From Marinilabilia salmonicolor (GTDB taxonomy: Bacteria > Bacteroidota > Bacteroidia > Bacteroidales > Marinilabiliaceae), in NCBI RefSeq assembly GCF_003003035.1, contig NZ_PVTS01000008.1, positions 124,001 to 188,000 of the forward strand: a stretch of 64,000 nucleotides of DNA. Reading direction: 5' to 3'. The translations under genes and the position numbers were made by a program. How positions within the stretch are numbered: the first letter of the stretch is position 1; every line of letters begins with the position of its first letter. Below, one piece after another: positions 10,396-19,961 of the stretch. A model generated the notes under the pieces. It had not been told where the DNA came from. It saw nothing but the letters and a program-made list of their open reading frames with translations, and searched no databases.

Positions 10396-11692
10396 TCTCT
10401 TTTTTATGCTCCATATAGCCGATACCGATAGTTAAACTGTCAAGTTCATTTTTCCAGGGCCGGATGTATTGTAGGTATTGCTCCATCCGTTCTTTATGGA
10501 TGGGCTCTACCGGTGGGGCTTCCATTTTTAGCGGATCCATTGGTCTGCCGTTTTTGTAAATACGGAAGTCAAGGTGTGGACCGGTGGCCAGGCCCGTTTT
10601 TCCCACATAGCCGATTAATTGTCCCTGGGTCACCAGCATTCCTCTTTTAATACCTTTGGCAAAACCGGATAAGTGCATATAAACAGTGGTGTAAACGCTG
10701 TTATGCTTAATTTTTATGTAGTTGCCACCTCCTTTTGTATCCCATGCCCGGTGAGTGATGCGTCCGTCTCCGAGAGCGTAAACGGGCGTGCCTGTAGGTG
10801 CTGCATAATCCACCCCCCTGTGCGGGCGACGGATTTTTAATACCGGGTGCAGCCTGCTGTGGCTGAACCGACTGCTGATTCTGGAAAATTTCAGCGGGGC
10901 TTTCAGAAATGCTTTCCGTAAACTGGCACCTTCCTCATCGAAAAAGCTCATGATGCTGTCCTGCTCATAGCGAAATGCATAATAGGGTTCTTTGCGGTGG
11001 TTGAAGTAGGCTGCATGAATTTCTCCGATACCGATGGATACGCTGTCCACATATTCCTCGTCGTAAATAACCGTAAAGTGGTCCCCTTTTTCGATTCCGA
11101 AAAAATCAACCGTCCAGGCAAAGATGTCTGATAAATCCAGTGCGAGATTAGGATTCAAATCATTATCGTTGATTGTGTTCCATAAGGAAGATTCAATGAC
11201 ACCTATGACGGTTTTGCGTTGGGTAATGACCTCTTTTTTGTCCCGGTAAACGACTGTATCTCCTTTCAGCGACATGACAAGGTATTCAATGGGGTCAATC
11301 TCATAGACAAACCATTCGGGTACAAGTGTTGAATCTTTTTCGGATGAAAAAACAGTATATTTATTTCCTGTTTTTATTCGTCTTACATCGAAAACCTCTT
11401 TGGAGGCTATGGCCAGATTGTGAATGATTGAATAATCCACGTCGTATGAAGTAAGAAGAGAGGCCAGATTCTGGGCATATTTTATATGGCCTGTTTCAAT
11501 TACAAATGAATCTTTTTCGATGCCATAAAGTGTTTCGGGAGGAGGCGGAGGAGGAACCACAACCAAATCGAGACTGTCGGGAAGATTTGAAGGGTCAGGG
11601 GTTCCCAGGCCACTAAAGTGGCGATAACACCAAAAAGTTGAGAATGTCAGGAGAATGAGAATGACAATACCGACTATATATTTTTTCTGCAT
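10370..11692 (-). CDS. M23-family zinc metallopeptidase, membrane anchored
   Basis: A LytM/M23 peptidase of 440 residues expected to act on cell-wall peptide cross-links or, if inactive, to regulate amidases. An N-terminal hydrophobic anchor (residues 5-22) is followed by a proline stretch (PPPPPP) and a long periplasmic region. The C-terminal M23 domain retains the zinc ligands: HRGVDYAAP (H-x3-D) and GPHLDFRIY (H-x-D/H), plus YMHLSGF. The HxH position reads H-L-D, so the metal site should be checked. Architecture is like MepM/YebA-type hydrolases. It is a single gene. Confidence 0.88.
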   Translation of the reverse strand: MQKKYIVGIVILILLTFSTFWCYRHFSGLGTPDPSNLPDSLDLVVVPPPPPPETLYGIEKDSFVIETGHIKYAQNLASLLTSYDVDYSIIHNLAIASKEVFDVRRIKTGNKYTVFSSEKDSTLVPEWFVYEIDPIEYLVMSLKGDTVVYRDKKEVITQRKTVIGVIESSLWNTINDNDLNPNLALDLSDIFAWTVDFFGIEKGDHFTVIYDEEYVDSVSIGIGEIHAAYFNHRKEPYYAFRYEQDSIMSFFDEEGASLRKAFLKAPLKFSRISSRFSHSRLHPVLKIRRPHRGVDYAAPTGTPVYALGDGRITHRAWDTKGGGNYIKIKHNSVYTTVYMHLSGFAKGIKRGMLVTQGQLIGYVGKTGLATGPHLDFRIYKNGRPMDPLKMEAPPVEPIHKERMEQYLQYIRPWKNELDSLTIGIGYMEHKKETTAAPEAL

Positions 11693-12081
11693 TGAGAAAT
11701 TGTTTTAATCATGTACGAGTTTTATAAAAATCCGGCAACGGTGAATTCAAAAATTATGCCCCATCGCTTGTCAGAGGATATTTTTTTGATTCTGGTTTGG
11801 CTTGGGCAACTTGGGGTTAGAGCGCTTTATTATGGCCAATATATTATTTAGCGTCTGTTCATAAACTAAACACAATTTGCTTTTAGTCCTGTTTCTGGTC
11901 AGGAAGTGCCAATTGCCAGGCTTGCGAAGCCGGCAAAAACGGAGTCCCGAAGTAGCTTTTGTAAGGTTTTTGAACAAAAAACCAACAAAAAGCACAATCG
12001 GGATGAGGGCCTTGGCGGCAAGCGTAACAGCCTGCCCCGATCCTTCGGGGACGTAGGTGGTGCTTTATGGACAGAAACTAA
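11693..12081. other. Intergenic region holding a small inverted-end element
   Basis: No credible protein is encoded; a 74-residue minus-strand frame (11771-11995) is Arg/Lys/Asn-rich and not like any family I know. The region contains local hairpins (CCCCGATCCTTCGGGG near 12034 and GGCTTGCGAAGCC near 11919) inside the element listed separately. Confidence 0.5.
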
Positions 12082-12083
12082 TT
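11846..12083. mobile_element. Candidate MITE-like element, about 240 bp
   Basis: The ends are 20-base inverted repeats matching at about 16 positions: the left end contains TCTGTTCATAAA (11854-11865) and the right end TTTATGGACAGA (12064-12075). The interior has two GC-rich hairpins and no transposase. The right end overlaps the last bases of the YitT-like gene. No clear target duplication was found, so assignment as a non-autonomous element rests on the termini alone. Confidence 0.45.
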
Positions 12084-12987
12084 AGAGTTCTGCTTCAATT
12101 TCACTGATTGGCTTTTTCCTTTTCTCTCTTATCTTGAGCCGGTCATACCCTTCTCCAAATATTCCCATTACATTGCCCATCGTGATGAAGGCCTCCGGGT
12201 CCACACTTTTTATAATACGGAAAAGGATGGAGGACTCTTTTTTTCGGGCAAAGACCATCAGAACTTTTATTTCTTCACCGGTATAGCCGCCTACCGCAGG
12301 TATTATGGTCAAACCTTTTTTCCCTGTATAAATTATTTGTTCGGCTAATTCCTTGTGTTTTCTGGAGAAGATAAAAAACTGAACCGTCTGGGTGTTACCT
12401 GAAATCACCATATCGATTGTATAAGCAATCACTGCCATGGTCATAAAGCCGTAAACCATGGTTTCTATGGAGCCGAAAATGGGATATGCAGAAACAATTA
12501 TAATGGCATCCATTGCCAAAAGAAGCCTTCCCATACTGATGTTGTGGTATTTGTTGATGATTCTGGCAATGATGTCGGTTCCTCCGGCACTTCCCCCATT
12601 CGAGAAAATCAGTCCTCCTCCGATGCCGCTCATGATACCTCCTGATACTGCTGCCATCATCCGCTCTGATACAAGGGGTTCGGTAAATACATTGCTGAAA
12701 AATGAAAGAAATCCTGCAAAAACCACAACGCTGTAAACCGATTTTATGCCAAAGGAAGCTCCGATGGTTTTCATGGCCAGCAGCAGAAGGCCTATGTTTA
12801 TCAGCAGGCTGCTCATTCCTACGTCAATGTCGAAAAGGAAGAAAAGAATACTTGAGATTCCTGTCAGACCACCTCCCACTATTTCACTGGGGATGATAAA
12901 TCCTGTCCACCCGATGGCACCCATTGCCAGTCCGGCAGTGATGATCAGATAAGATTTTATTTCTCTCCAGAGATACTCTCGCTTCAT
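12082..12987 (-). CDS. YitT-family membrane protein
   Basis: An inner-membrane protein of 301 residues with about five to six hydrophobic helices in the first 210 residues (for example GFIIPSEIVGGGLTGISSIL and a glycine-rich SGIGGGLIFSNGGSAGGTDI segment), then a soluble C-terminal DUF2179 domain (about 220-290). These are the hallmarks of the YitT/DUF161 family, whose substrate is not established; transport is presumed. It is a single gene. A candidate mobile element abuts its 3' end. Confidence 0.85.
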   Translation of the reverse strand: MKREYLWREIKSYLIITAGLAMGAIGWTGFIIPSEIVGGGLTGISSILFFLFDIDVGMSSLLINIGLLLLAMKTIGASFGIKSVYSVVVFAGFLSFFSNVFTEPLVSERMMAAVSGGIMSGIGGGLIFSNGGSAGGTDIIARIINKYHNISMGRLLLAMDAIIIVSAYPIFGSIETMVYGFMTMAVIAYTIDMVISGNTQTVQFFIFSRKHKELAEQIIYTGKKGLTIIPAVGGYTGEEIKVLMVFARKKESSILFRIIKSVDPEAFITMGNVMGIFGEGYDRLKIREKRKKPISEIEAEL

Positions 12988-13095
12988 ATAACTATTATAA
13001 AATATGTTGCCGGAAAAGATTTTCCCAGTCCGGTTACAATTTTAACGGATGAACAGATTACGTCGCTGTTGGAATTTGAAATTTTTCAATGTGAG

Positions 13096-13132
13096 AGGAG
13101 GTGATTCTCAATGATGCTGAAAACCACCTCCT
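13096..13132 (-). terminator. Possible terminator 3' of leuS
   Basis: AGGAGGTG (13096-13103) and CACCTCCT (13125-13132) form an eight-base-pair stem with a 21-base loop about 100 bases past the leuS stop. No long T run follows on the minus strand, so the call is tentative. Confidence 0.4.
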
Positions 13133-13228
13133 TCTATATATGTTTTTTTATCCAAAAGTGTTCGAAGCAATCTTTTGTGATTGTTGTAAATAATTATGAT
13201 TCAGAGTGGGTTGAGCGCTGAATCTCTC

Positions 13229-16018
13229 TTATCCGACAACAATATTAATTATTTTTCCGGGCACCACAATGATTTTGCGAACGGTTTTTCCTTCGGTCCA
13301 TTTGGCTGCCGTCTCATGTGCCAGCGCTGCCTTTTCAATCTCTTCTTTTGATGCATCGGCAGGCATCTCCAGCTTGAAACGCATTTTGCCGTTGAATGAT
13401 ACCGGATATACCACGCTGTCATCTTTAAGATGCTTTTCTTCAGCCTTAGGCCACTGTGCATCAACAACAGAACTGTTGTGCCCGGTGAGGTACCACAACT
13501 CTTCAGCCATATGAGGTGCAAAGGGTGACAACAAGACGGTCAGTGGTTCTAAAATGGAGCGTTTGTGACATTTCAGATCGCTCAGGTCGTTGACACATAT
13601 CATGAATGCACTCACGCAGGTGTTGAATGAGAATCGTTCGATGTCGTCGGAAATTTTGGCAATGGTGCGGTGCAATACCTTCAGTTCCTCTTTGGTCGCT
13701 TCTTCATCAGTAACGACCATCTGCCCGTCCCGGTCTGAAAAGAGCCGCCATGTTCTTCTCAGGAATTTGTGTACTCCGTCAATTCCGTTGGTATCCCAGG
13801 GTTTGGATTGCTCCAGCGGGCCCAGAAACATCTCGTACAGACGCAGTGTGTCGGCACCATATTGTTCAATGATATCGTCGGGGTTGACCACGTTGAACAT
13901 CGACTTGGACATTTTTTCAACTGCCCATCCGCAAACATATTTATCGCCTTCTTCCAGAATGAATTCAGCATTTTTATACTCCGGATTCCAGTTTTTAAAG
14001 GCTTCGATGTCCAGGATGTCATTGTGGACAATATTTACATCCACATGAATAGGGGTAACATCGTACTCTTTGGTCAGGTTATAGGAGACAAATTTGTTGG
14101 TTCCTTTGATTCGGTAAACAAAATTGGAGCGTCCCTGAATCATTCCCTGGTTAACCAGTTTGCGGAATGGTTCATCTTTGCATACTTCTCCCAAATCGTA
14201 AAGGAATTTATTCCAGAACCGGCTGTATATCAGGTGGCCTGTGGCGTGCTCGGTTCCCCCGATGTAAAGATCCACATCCTGCCAGTAGTTGTTGGCTTCG
14301 GTGCTGACCAGTTTTTGGTCGTTTTTTGGATCCATATAGCGAAGGTAATAGGCTGAGGAACCGGCAAAACCCGGCATGGTGTTAAGCTCAATCGGGTACC
14401 CTTCTTCTGTTTTCCAGTTTTTCGCACGTCCCAGAGGAGGTTCTCCCTGTTCAGTGGGCAGGTATTTATCTACTTCGGGTAATTCGAGGGGGAGCTTTGA
14501 TTCATCCAGCGTGTAGGGCATATCATCCTTGTAATAAACAGGGAAGGGTTCTCCCCAATAACGCTGGCGACTAAAGATGGCATCCCGCAAGCGGTAGTTT
14601 ACCTTTACCTCACCAATGCTTTTCTCCCGAATGTATTCTTTGGTTTTCTCAATGGCTTCCGGCACATCGAGCCCGTTAATGAAGCCGGAATTGATCAGAT
14701 ATCCTTCTTTGGAGTCGATGGAGTCGTCCCACTTGCTGGTGTCTGCGGGTTCTTCGCCATGGGGTACAACAACCTGGGTGATCGGCAGTCTGAAGGTGCG
14801 TGCAAAAGCAAAGTCGCGGCTGTCATGTGCCGGCACAGCCATAATAGCTCCGGTTCCATATCCGGCCAGCACATAGTCGCTGACCCAGATGGGCACTTCC
14901 TCATTGGTGAGTGGATTGATGGCGTAGGCTCCGGTGAATGCTCCGGTCATTTTTTTGACTTCTGACATTCGTTCGCGCTCGGTACGCTTTTTTGCATCAG
15001 CAATGTATTGGGCCACTTGTTCTTTCTGGTCCGATGTTACCACCTGGTTTACCAATTCACTTTCGGGAGCCAGCACCATAAATGTCACTCCGAAAACAGT
15101 ATCGGCACGGGTGGTGAAAATTTTCATGGAAACATCAGAATCTTTTACCGGGAAAACCATCTCGGCACCTTCCGATCGTCCAATCCAGTTTTTCTGAATC
15201 TCTTTGAGCGATTCTGTCCAGTCGATGGTGTCCAGTCCTTTGAGGAGACGCTCTGCATAAGCAGAAACGCGCAATGACCATTGACGCATTACTTTTTGCT
15301 CCACAGGGTGGCCTCCACGCAGAGAAACTCCTTCTTTAACTTCATCATTGGCCAGCACAGTTCCTAATGCCGGACACCAGTTTACCATAGTGTCGGCAAG
15401 GTATGCAATACGATAATTGAGCAGGGTTTCCTGTTGCTCCTTAACAGGCATAGCGTTCCACTCTTCGGCTGAGAATGTGAGGTTTTCCGAGCATGCTGCA
15501 TTGATACCTTCAGAGCCTTTGGTTTCAAAATGTTTGACCAGTTCACTCACGGGCATGGCCTTGTCGGCGTTGTTGTCGTAGTAATGGTTAAACATTTGAA
15601 TGAAGGCCCATTGAGTCCACTTGTAATAGTCTGGTTCACATGTCTTTACCTCTCTGCTCCAGTCGTAAGAGAAACCTATTTTATCCAGCTGCTCGCGGTA
15701 ACGCTTAATGTTGTTTTCAGTGGTAATGGCCGGGTGTTGCCCTGTCTGGATGGCATACTGTTCAGCAGGCAGCCCGTAGGCGTCGTAACCCATGGGATGG
15801 AGTACATTGAATCCATTGGAACGTTTGTAACGGCTGAAAATGTCAGAGGCGATGTATCCCAGCGGATGTCCCACGTGCAATCCCGCACCGGATGGATAGG
15901 GAAACATATCCAGAACGTAATATTTGGGGCGGCTGTTGTCAACCTCTACTTTATAGGTTTTATTGTCCTTCCAGTGCTTTTGCCACTTCTTCTCAATCTC
16001 TTTAAAATTGTACTCCAT
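13229..16018 (-). CDS. leuS: Leucyl-tRNA synthetase
   Basis: Charges tRNA-Leu with leucine; cytoplasmic, 929 residues. The class I HIGH motif appears as HVGHPLGY near the N terminus and the KMSKS loop as K702-M-S-K-S. Between them lies the CP1 editing domain, with the threonine-rich TTRADTVFG segment and [12 protein letters not shown]. The catalytic-core insert and C-terminal anticodon-binding and tail regions are intact. It is a single gene with standard family length. Confidence 0.97.
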   Translation of the reverse strand: MEYNFKEIEKKWQKHWKDNKTYKVEVDNSRPKYYVLDMFPYPSGAGLHVGHPLGYIASDIFSRYKRSNGFNVLHPMGYDAYGLPAEQYAIQTGQHPAITTENNIKRYREQLDKIGFSYDWSREVKTCEPDYYKWTQWAFIQMFNHYYDNNADKAMPVSELVKHFETKGSEGINAACSENLTFSAEEWNAMPVKEQQETLLNYRIAYLADTMVNWCPALGTVLANDEVKEGVSLRGGHPVEQKVMRQWSLRVSAYAERLLKGLDTIDWTESLKEIQKNWIGRSEGAEMVFPVKDSDVSMKIFTTRADTVFGVTFMVLAPESELVNQVVTSDQKEQVAQYIADAKKRTERERMSEVKKMTGAFTGAYAINPLTNEEVPIWVSDYVLAGYGTGAIMAVPAHDSRDFAFARTFRLPITQVVVPHGEEPADTSKWDDSIDSKEGYLINSGFINGLDVPEAIEKTKEYIREKSIGEVKVNYRLRDAIFSRQRYWGEPFPVYYKDDMPYTLDESKLPLELPEVDKYLPTEQGEPPLGRAKNWKTEEGYPIELNTMPGFAGSSAYYLRYMDPKNDQKLVSTEANNYWQDVDLYIGGTEHATGHLIYSRFWNKFLYDLGEVCKDEPFRKLVNQGMIQGRSNFVYRIKGTNKFVSYNLTKEYDVTPIHVDVNIVHNDILDIEAFKNWNPEYKNAEFILEEGDKYVCGWAVEKMSKSMFNVVNPDDIIEQYGADTLRLYEMFLGPLEQSKPWDTNGIDGVHKFLRRTWRLFSDRDGQMVVTDEEATKEELKVLHRTIAKISDDIERFSFNTCVSAFMICVNDLSDLKCHKRSILEPLTVLLSPFAPHMAEELWYLTGHNSSVVDAQWPKAEEKHLKDDSVVYPVSFNGKMRFKLEMPADASKEEIEKAALAHETAAKWTEGKTVRKIIVVPGKIINIVVG

Positions 16019-16110
16019 GGTGCAAATTGATGTAGTTTCTTGCTTTTATATTGTCAAAGCTGCGAAAATACAAAAAGTTTCAGACAATTGTAAGAGAGTG
16101 CCGCTGGTTA

Positions 16111-17100
16111 TTAGTGGTTTTGTGATGTCCAGCAGGAAACGGGGACTTTCGGATCGAAGAACGACCCGAGTATCTCTTCTTTAGTGTGTTTAGCTGCTTC
16201 GGAATCTGAAAGTTGATGGCTCCAGGGTACCCGTTTTTTAGTGCTTGCTCCCGGCCCTCTATTTTTATATTCCCCATAAAAGGCTGTTTCATTCCTTGAG
16301 GTACCGCTCCAGTTGGCCCACCCTTCGGCATTGATGTGGTTTCCCATTTCGCAATGAAGAAAAACAACCCTGGCATAGTCCCGCCATGGGCGGCCAAGAA
16401 AAACTTCCGACACGTCCTGCGAAGCGGTCAGGGTGCATTCCAAAAAGACAAACCCAAATTGTTTTCCCTGTGCGGTGCTTGCAGCTGTAATGTATGAGTC
16501 CGCCAGACTGTGTATCGTGCAATTTTCAAACAATGATGTAGCTTCACCAAAAATGAAATCGGTAGTACCCTCTATAAAGCAGTTGTGAAAATATTGGCGA
16601 CTGTTTTCGCCGGCGCTGTACAGGGTGTCCTGATGTCCAAGGATGTTGCAATTTCGGAAAGTCACCCGATCGCCGGTCACATGCAGCGCAACGGCCTGCC
16701 CGACCGCTCCTGCTGTGTTTCTGATGGTCAGGTTTTCTGCATGGAAATCGTTGGCTTCCACCTTCAAAGTGTAGGTGTAGAAAGTGCTGTTGCGTCCTTT
16801 GTCAATTTTCCGAAAATGATCATCCCACGAAATGATTGTCCCTTCTCTGCTTTCACCAATTAGGGATAACTTTGTATTGAATGCAGGGATTTTTACTTTT
16901 TCATGATACACCCCGTTCTTTATAAATATTGTTATTGGTTTGTCCGGAAAAGACATGGTGTCGTAAATGGCTTCGTTAATTGACGTATAATCGCCACTGC
17001 CATCGATAGCTACTGTGATCCGGGTCTCATAAGCGTATGCTGTGGCTGCAAAAATAGCTGAAAAACAGAACAGAAGAAAAATGTGTTTAATTGGAGCCAT
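16111..17100 (-). CDS. Pectinesterase (carbohydrate esterase family 8)
   Basis: Removes methyl esters from homogalacturonan. 329 residues with an N-terminal signal peptide (HIFLLFCFSAIFAATAYA). Family signatures are in order: GVYHEKVKIP, QAVAL, the catalytic-region GHQDTLYS, DFIFGEAT with the nucleophilic Asp, and LGRPWRDYARV. The right-handed beta-helix architecture implied is standard. It lies seven bases downstream of an exported alpha/beta-hydrolase on the same strand, so the two form a small operon aimed at esterified plant polysaccharide. No pectate lyase or SusC/D is adjacent. Confidence 0.9.
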   Translation of the reverse strand: MAPIKHIFLLFCFSAIFAATAYAYETRITVAIDGSGDYTSINEAIYDTMSFPDKPITIFIKNGVYHEKVKIPAFNTKLSLIGESREGTIISWDDHFRKIDKGRNSTFYTYTLKVEANDFHAENLTIRNTAGAVGQAVALHVTGDRVTFRNCNILGHQDTLYSAGENSRQYFHNCFIEGTTDFIFGEATSLFENCTIHSLADSYITAASTAQGKQFGFVFLECTLTASQDVSEVFLGRPWRDYARVVFLHCEMGNHINAEGWANWSGTSRNETAFYGEYKNRGPGASTKKRVPWSHQLSDSEAAKHTKEEILGSFFDPKVPVSCWTSQNH

Positions 17101-17107
17101 GTGAGTC

Positions 17108-18085
17108 TTATTTTTTTAATGTTTTATCCAGAAAATTACTCATGTATTCGACTGTGGGATGAAACCAGGGGTGAAACAACCAGAAGGGGTGTACTTTAAC
17201 ATGGAATGTGTGTGTTTCATTGTATATGGTGTGTCGGTTCAGGATGCCGATCAGTTCGTCCTGCCCCGAATGAAACCTGGGGTAACCGCTGTTAAGAAAT
17301 AGCATGGGGGGCGCTTTTTCATCTGCATAGTAAACCGGGGATGCCTCTTTCCAGATTTCAGGTTTTTCATGGTAAAAACCATTCAGCCAAACCACATCGG
17401 CAGCGTTTCTTTTTCTTGGTTTGTTGAGCGATAAGGGGGCCAGAAAGTTCATGGAGCCATCTACGACCAGTATAGCCTGGACATCGGTGGGGTGCTCTTT
17501 AGATCCCTGGTCTCCTTCAAACTTGTGAACTCCGGGAGTCAGTCCAATGAGAGCAGCCAGCTGGCCACCTGCCGAACTTCCGGAAATGGCAATTTTTTCA
17601 GGGTCTATGTTGTATTCTTTGGCATGGGCCCTGGTCCACCTCAGGGCCGCTTTTATGTTGTGAACAGCTGCAGGATAAAGAGCTTCAGGAGATAGTTGGT
17701 ATTCTACAGTAATGGTTACATATCCTCTTGCAGCAATTTGACGTGCCAGGGGAATTTCCATCGATTTATCGCCCGAACTCCAGCCTCCACCATGAATCAT
17801 TATCAGTGCCGGTAGTTTTTTGCCTCCTTCGGGACGAAAGAGGTCGAGATGTAAATTGCGATCGCCATAGGCTGTGTTCTTCAATGTGGTGTATGTGATG
17901 TCGCGGTATTCAACGACACCTTCCGGGAGTGGCTCGTTGGCAATGCGGGCAACCGGATAGATGTGTTTGATCTTGTTTAGGGCTGAATGAACCGTAAATG
18001 TGGTGTCCACAGGGATAACGTTGCGTTGTGGACTCACATTAGATGCAAGGATGAACAGGTATGTCAGGAAAAATATATTTTTCAT
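17108..18085 (-). CDS. Exported alpha/beta-hydrolase esterase
   Basis: Serine esterase of the BD-FAE/acetyl-xylan-esterase-like group, 325 residues from the start at 18085. This start opens a signal peptide (KNIFFLTYLFILASNVSPQ), whereas the frame upstream to 18304 is composition-poor and overlaps the tRNA-Arg promoter. The oxyanion motif HGGGW, the nucleophile elbow GSSAGGQ and a late Asp/His region are visible. A substrate such as acetylated or feruloylated plant polysaccharide is inferred from its partner, the downstream pectinesterase. Confidence 0.82.
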   Translation of the reverse strand: MKNIFFLTYLFILASNVSPQRNVIPVDTTFTVHSALNKIKHIYPVARIANEPLPEGVVEYRDITYTTLKNTAYGDRNLHLDLFRPEGGKKLPALIMIHGGGWSSGDKSMEIPLARQIAARGYVTITVEYQLSPEALYPAAVHNIKAALRWTRAHAKEYNIDPEKIAISGSSAGGQLAALIGLTPGVHKFEGDQGSKEHPTDVQAILVVDGSMNFLAPLSLNKPRKRNAADVVWLNGFYHEKPEIWKEASPVYYADEKAPPMLFLNSGYPRFHSGQDELIGILNRHTIYNETHTFHVKVHPFWLFHPWFHPTVEYMSNFLDKTLKK

Positions 18086-18288
18086 ATCCAATGGTTTTAA
18101 CGGTTTAAAACTTTTAATTGCGAAAGAAGCAGAGAACTGTTTCTTTGAAGCAATAAAATTAATACTCTCTGTTCGCTGAACATGATGAAGAGTTATTGCT
18201 TTTTGGGTGGTATATTGTTTTTTTCGGGGCCGATTAAAGGTTTGAAAGGATGGAAGTGAATTATTTTTCCCGGTTGAAGTGAAACGGT

Positions 18289-18319
18289 TTTGAGCGAACC
18301 ACAAAAAAAACTATCTTTG
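18289..18319 (+). promoter_or_regulatory. Promoter of tRNA-Arg
   Basis: TTTG at 18289-18292 and TATCTTTG at 18312-18319, 19 bases apart, form a textbook Bacteroidota promoter. Transcription would begin only a few bases before the tRNA. Confidence 0.8.
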
Positions 18320-18330
18320 CCGCGCAAAAA

Positions 18331-18403
18331 GGTCCCGTAGTTTAACTGGATAGAACGTAGGATTCCGGTTCCTATGGTGGGGGTTCGAGTCCTCCCGGGA
18401 TCA
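18331..18403 (+). tRNA. tRNA-Arg (anticodon CCG)
   Basis: A 73-base cloverleaf. The acceptor arms GGTCCCG and CGGGATC pair (one G-U), the D arm GTTT/GAAC, the anticodon arm TAGGA-TTCCGGT-TCCTA with CCG in the anticodon position, and the T arm GGGGG-TTCGAGT-CCTCC. The discriminator is A and CCA is not encoded. It reads CGG codons. It sits at the border between the housekeeping part and the peptidoglycan-salvage locus. Confidence 0.96.
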
Positions 18404-19080
18404 CAGTAAGGCCACAGCAAAATGAAATGATTTGCTGTGGCCTTTGTTGTATAGATGAATATGGAATTTTTCCATAGGATTCTTTTCGGTAATGATTTGT
18501 ATAACTGCAGATAAGATTTCCAGGGAGTTTTCATTCTCTATTTTTTTAACAATATTTTTCAGTGTTATTTTATTAGTTAATTTGTCAGTGGGAAGGAGTT
18601 CGTCCTAATGATGTACTATTGTTTCAATTAATGAAGGTTATGGCTCGGCTTTTTAAACGGATGGGTAATTTTGCGAAAACACAGAGTAGTCATACATCCC
18701 ATGTCGTTTAAAAGTAAAAGTTCACTTTATTCAACACTAAAACGAAAGAAAAGACCTATATTTGTATGTTTTTTTAGTGAGATTAGTTTCTTTCTTTTTT
18801 GTTTTAACAGGGTTTATTCTTAAATTATCGTTGTCAGGAGTTCATACAAGTCAAATTTGGTGAGGACACTTTGATTTTGCAGAAGGTTTGATGTTTAAGT
18901 AGGTGATTCGTGACGTAATCAAGTTGAATAGTGACTTTTTCTTTTCAGAAAGGATTACGTAAATTTTTCATTGGTGGATTTGTTTTGATTAACATTTTGT
19001 GAGCTTTTTGTGCTGTAGTGTTTAGTAATGTTTAAGGATAAAGGCTTAGAATATAGTTGTATATAATATAAATGGTTTAA
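18404..19080. other. Intergenic region, tRNA-Arg to GntR gene
   Basis: No gene is visible. It holds the tRNA terminator, a TATATTTG element at 18757-18764 that could be the -7 box for the GntR gene with a long leader, and an inverted repeat ACGTAATC (18913-18920) / GATTACGT (18953-18960) that may be an operator or leader hairpin. No integrase or attachment-site repeat of the tRNA 3' end was recognised. Confidence 0.5.
18408..18446 (+). terminator. Terminator after tRNA-Arg
   Basis: A perfect 14-base-pair stem (AAGGCCACAGCAAA with TTTGCTGTGGCCTT) and nine-base loop begin five bases after the tRNA. Confidence 0.9.
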
Positions 19081-19809
19081 ATGGACGATATTTTTAGCAA
19101 GATAGGTACTACGCAAACTTTAAGTCAGAAGATTGAAAGAAAAGTTGAGGAGGCTATCAGGCAGAAGAAACTGCTTTCGGGAGCAAAGTTGCCTTCTGAG
19201 AAAGAACTTTGTGAACTCTTTGGAGTTAGCAGGACGGCACTCAGGGAGGCACTGAGGCGTTTAAATGCCCGTGGTCTGATAGAGATTAAAAAAGGAAGTG
19301 GGATGTATGTGTCTGAGATAAAGATAGAGGATGCAATTAAATCTCTCAATCTGTATTATGACCTGAGTTTCGATTCTGATCTTATTTCTCAGATTATTGA
19401 TGTTCGTCGTATTTTTGAACCGCAAATATCTCGTCTTGCGGCCAGAAACAGAACCGATGAAGATATAAAGATTCTCGAGCAGGTAATTGAAGAACTGGAA
19501 ACCTGTGATCCGGATAATACTCAGCAGGAAGTTGATACCATCAACCGTTTTCACATGAGTTTGGCAAAGGCTACCGGGAATCCGATTATTATCATAAGTC
19601 TGGAACCCATTTATTCTCTTTTGCCTCGTATGCGAAATTTTATTTATGCGAATGTTGAGGGGGAAAAGGAGTTTACGATTGAGGCCCAGAAAAAAATTCT
19701 GGATGCTGTTAAAACCAGGGATGAAGATGGCGCTTTTGCGGAGACCGAAAAACTTGTGATTCGGAATCATGAGGTGTATGAGCGTTATCTTAAAAAAGTT
19801 TTTAAATAA
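19081..19809 (+). CDS. GntR-family regulator, FadR/FCD type
   Basis: A 242-residue transcription factor. The N-terminal winged helix (about residues 14-80) has the GntR recognition pattern LPSEKELCELFGVSRTALRE. The C-terminal FCD helical domain (about 95-230) carries candidate metal or ligand residues (D in DVRR, H in RFHMSL, H in RNHEVY). This class normally represses catabolic operons and releases DNA on binding a small acid or sugar acid. It converges on murK-murQ and is the only regulator in the locus, so control of MurNAc or peptidoglycan use is inferred. Bacillus and E. coli use an RpiR-type MurR for this role instead. Confidence 0.88.
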   Translation: MDDIFSKIGTTQTLSQKIERKVEEAIRQKKLLSGAKLPSEKELCELFGVSRTALREALRRLNARGLIEIKKGSGMYVSEIKIEDAIKSLNLYYDLSFDSDLISQIIDVRRIFEPQISRLAARNRTDEDIKILEQVIEELETCDPDNTQQEVDTINRFHMSLAKATGNPIIIISLEPIYSLLPRMRNFIYANVEGEKEFTIEAQKKILDAVKTRDEDGAFAETEKLVIRNHEVYERYLKKVFK

Positions 19810-19853
19810 TCACTGTGGCTTCACTATTGGAAATTATTTTTCCGGGTACTTTG

Positions 19854-19880
19854 AAACTTGCCTGAAGACCAGGCAAGTTT
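19854..19880 (+). terminator. Hairpin between GntR gene and murQ
   Basis: A perfect 11-base-pair stem (AAACTTGCCTG with CAGGCAAGTTT) around AAGAC lies between the two convergent genes. T/A content on both sides allows bidirectional action, but no long T run follows. Confidence 0.65.
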
Positions 19881-19961
19881 GAGTTATGTCTTTTATGGGT
19901 TTCGAAGATAATTGCAGTTGGAAACAAGACCTAATTGAGATAGAAGTGTCGGATGATAATT

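Noticed and set aside
11771-11995. 74-residue minus-strand reading frame
   Set aside because: Lies within the inverted-end element, has biased composition and no recognisable motif.
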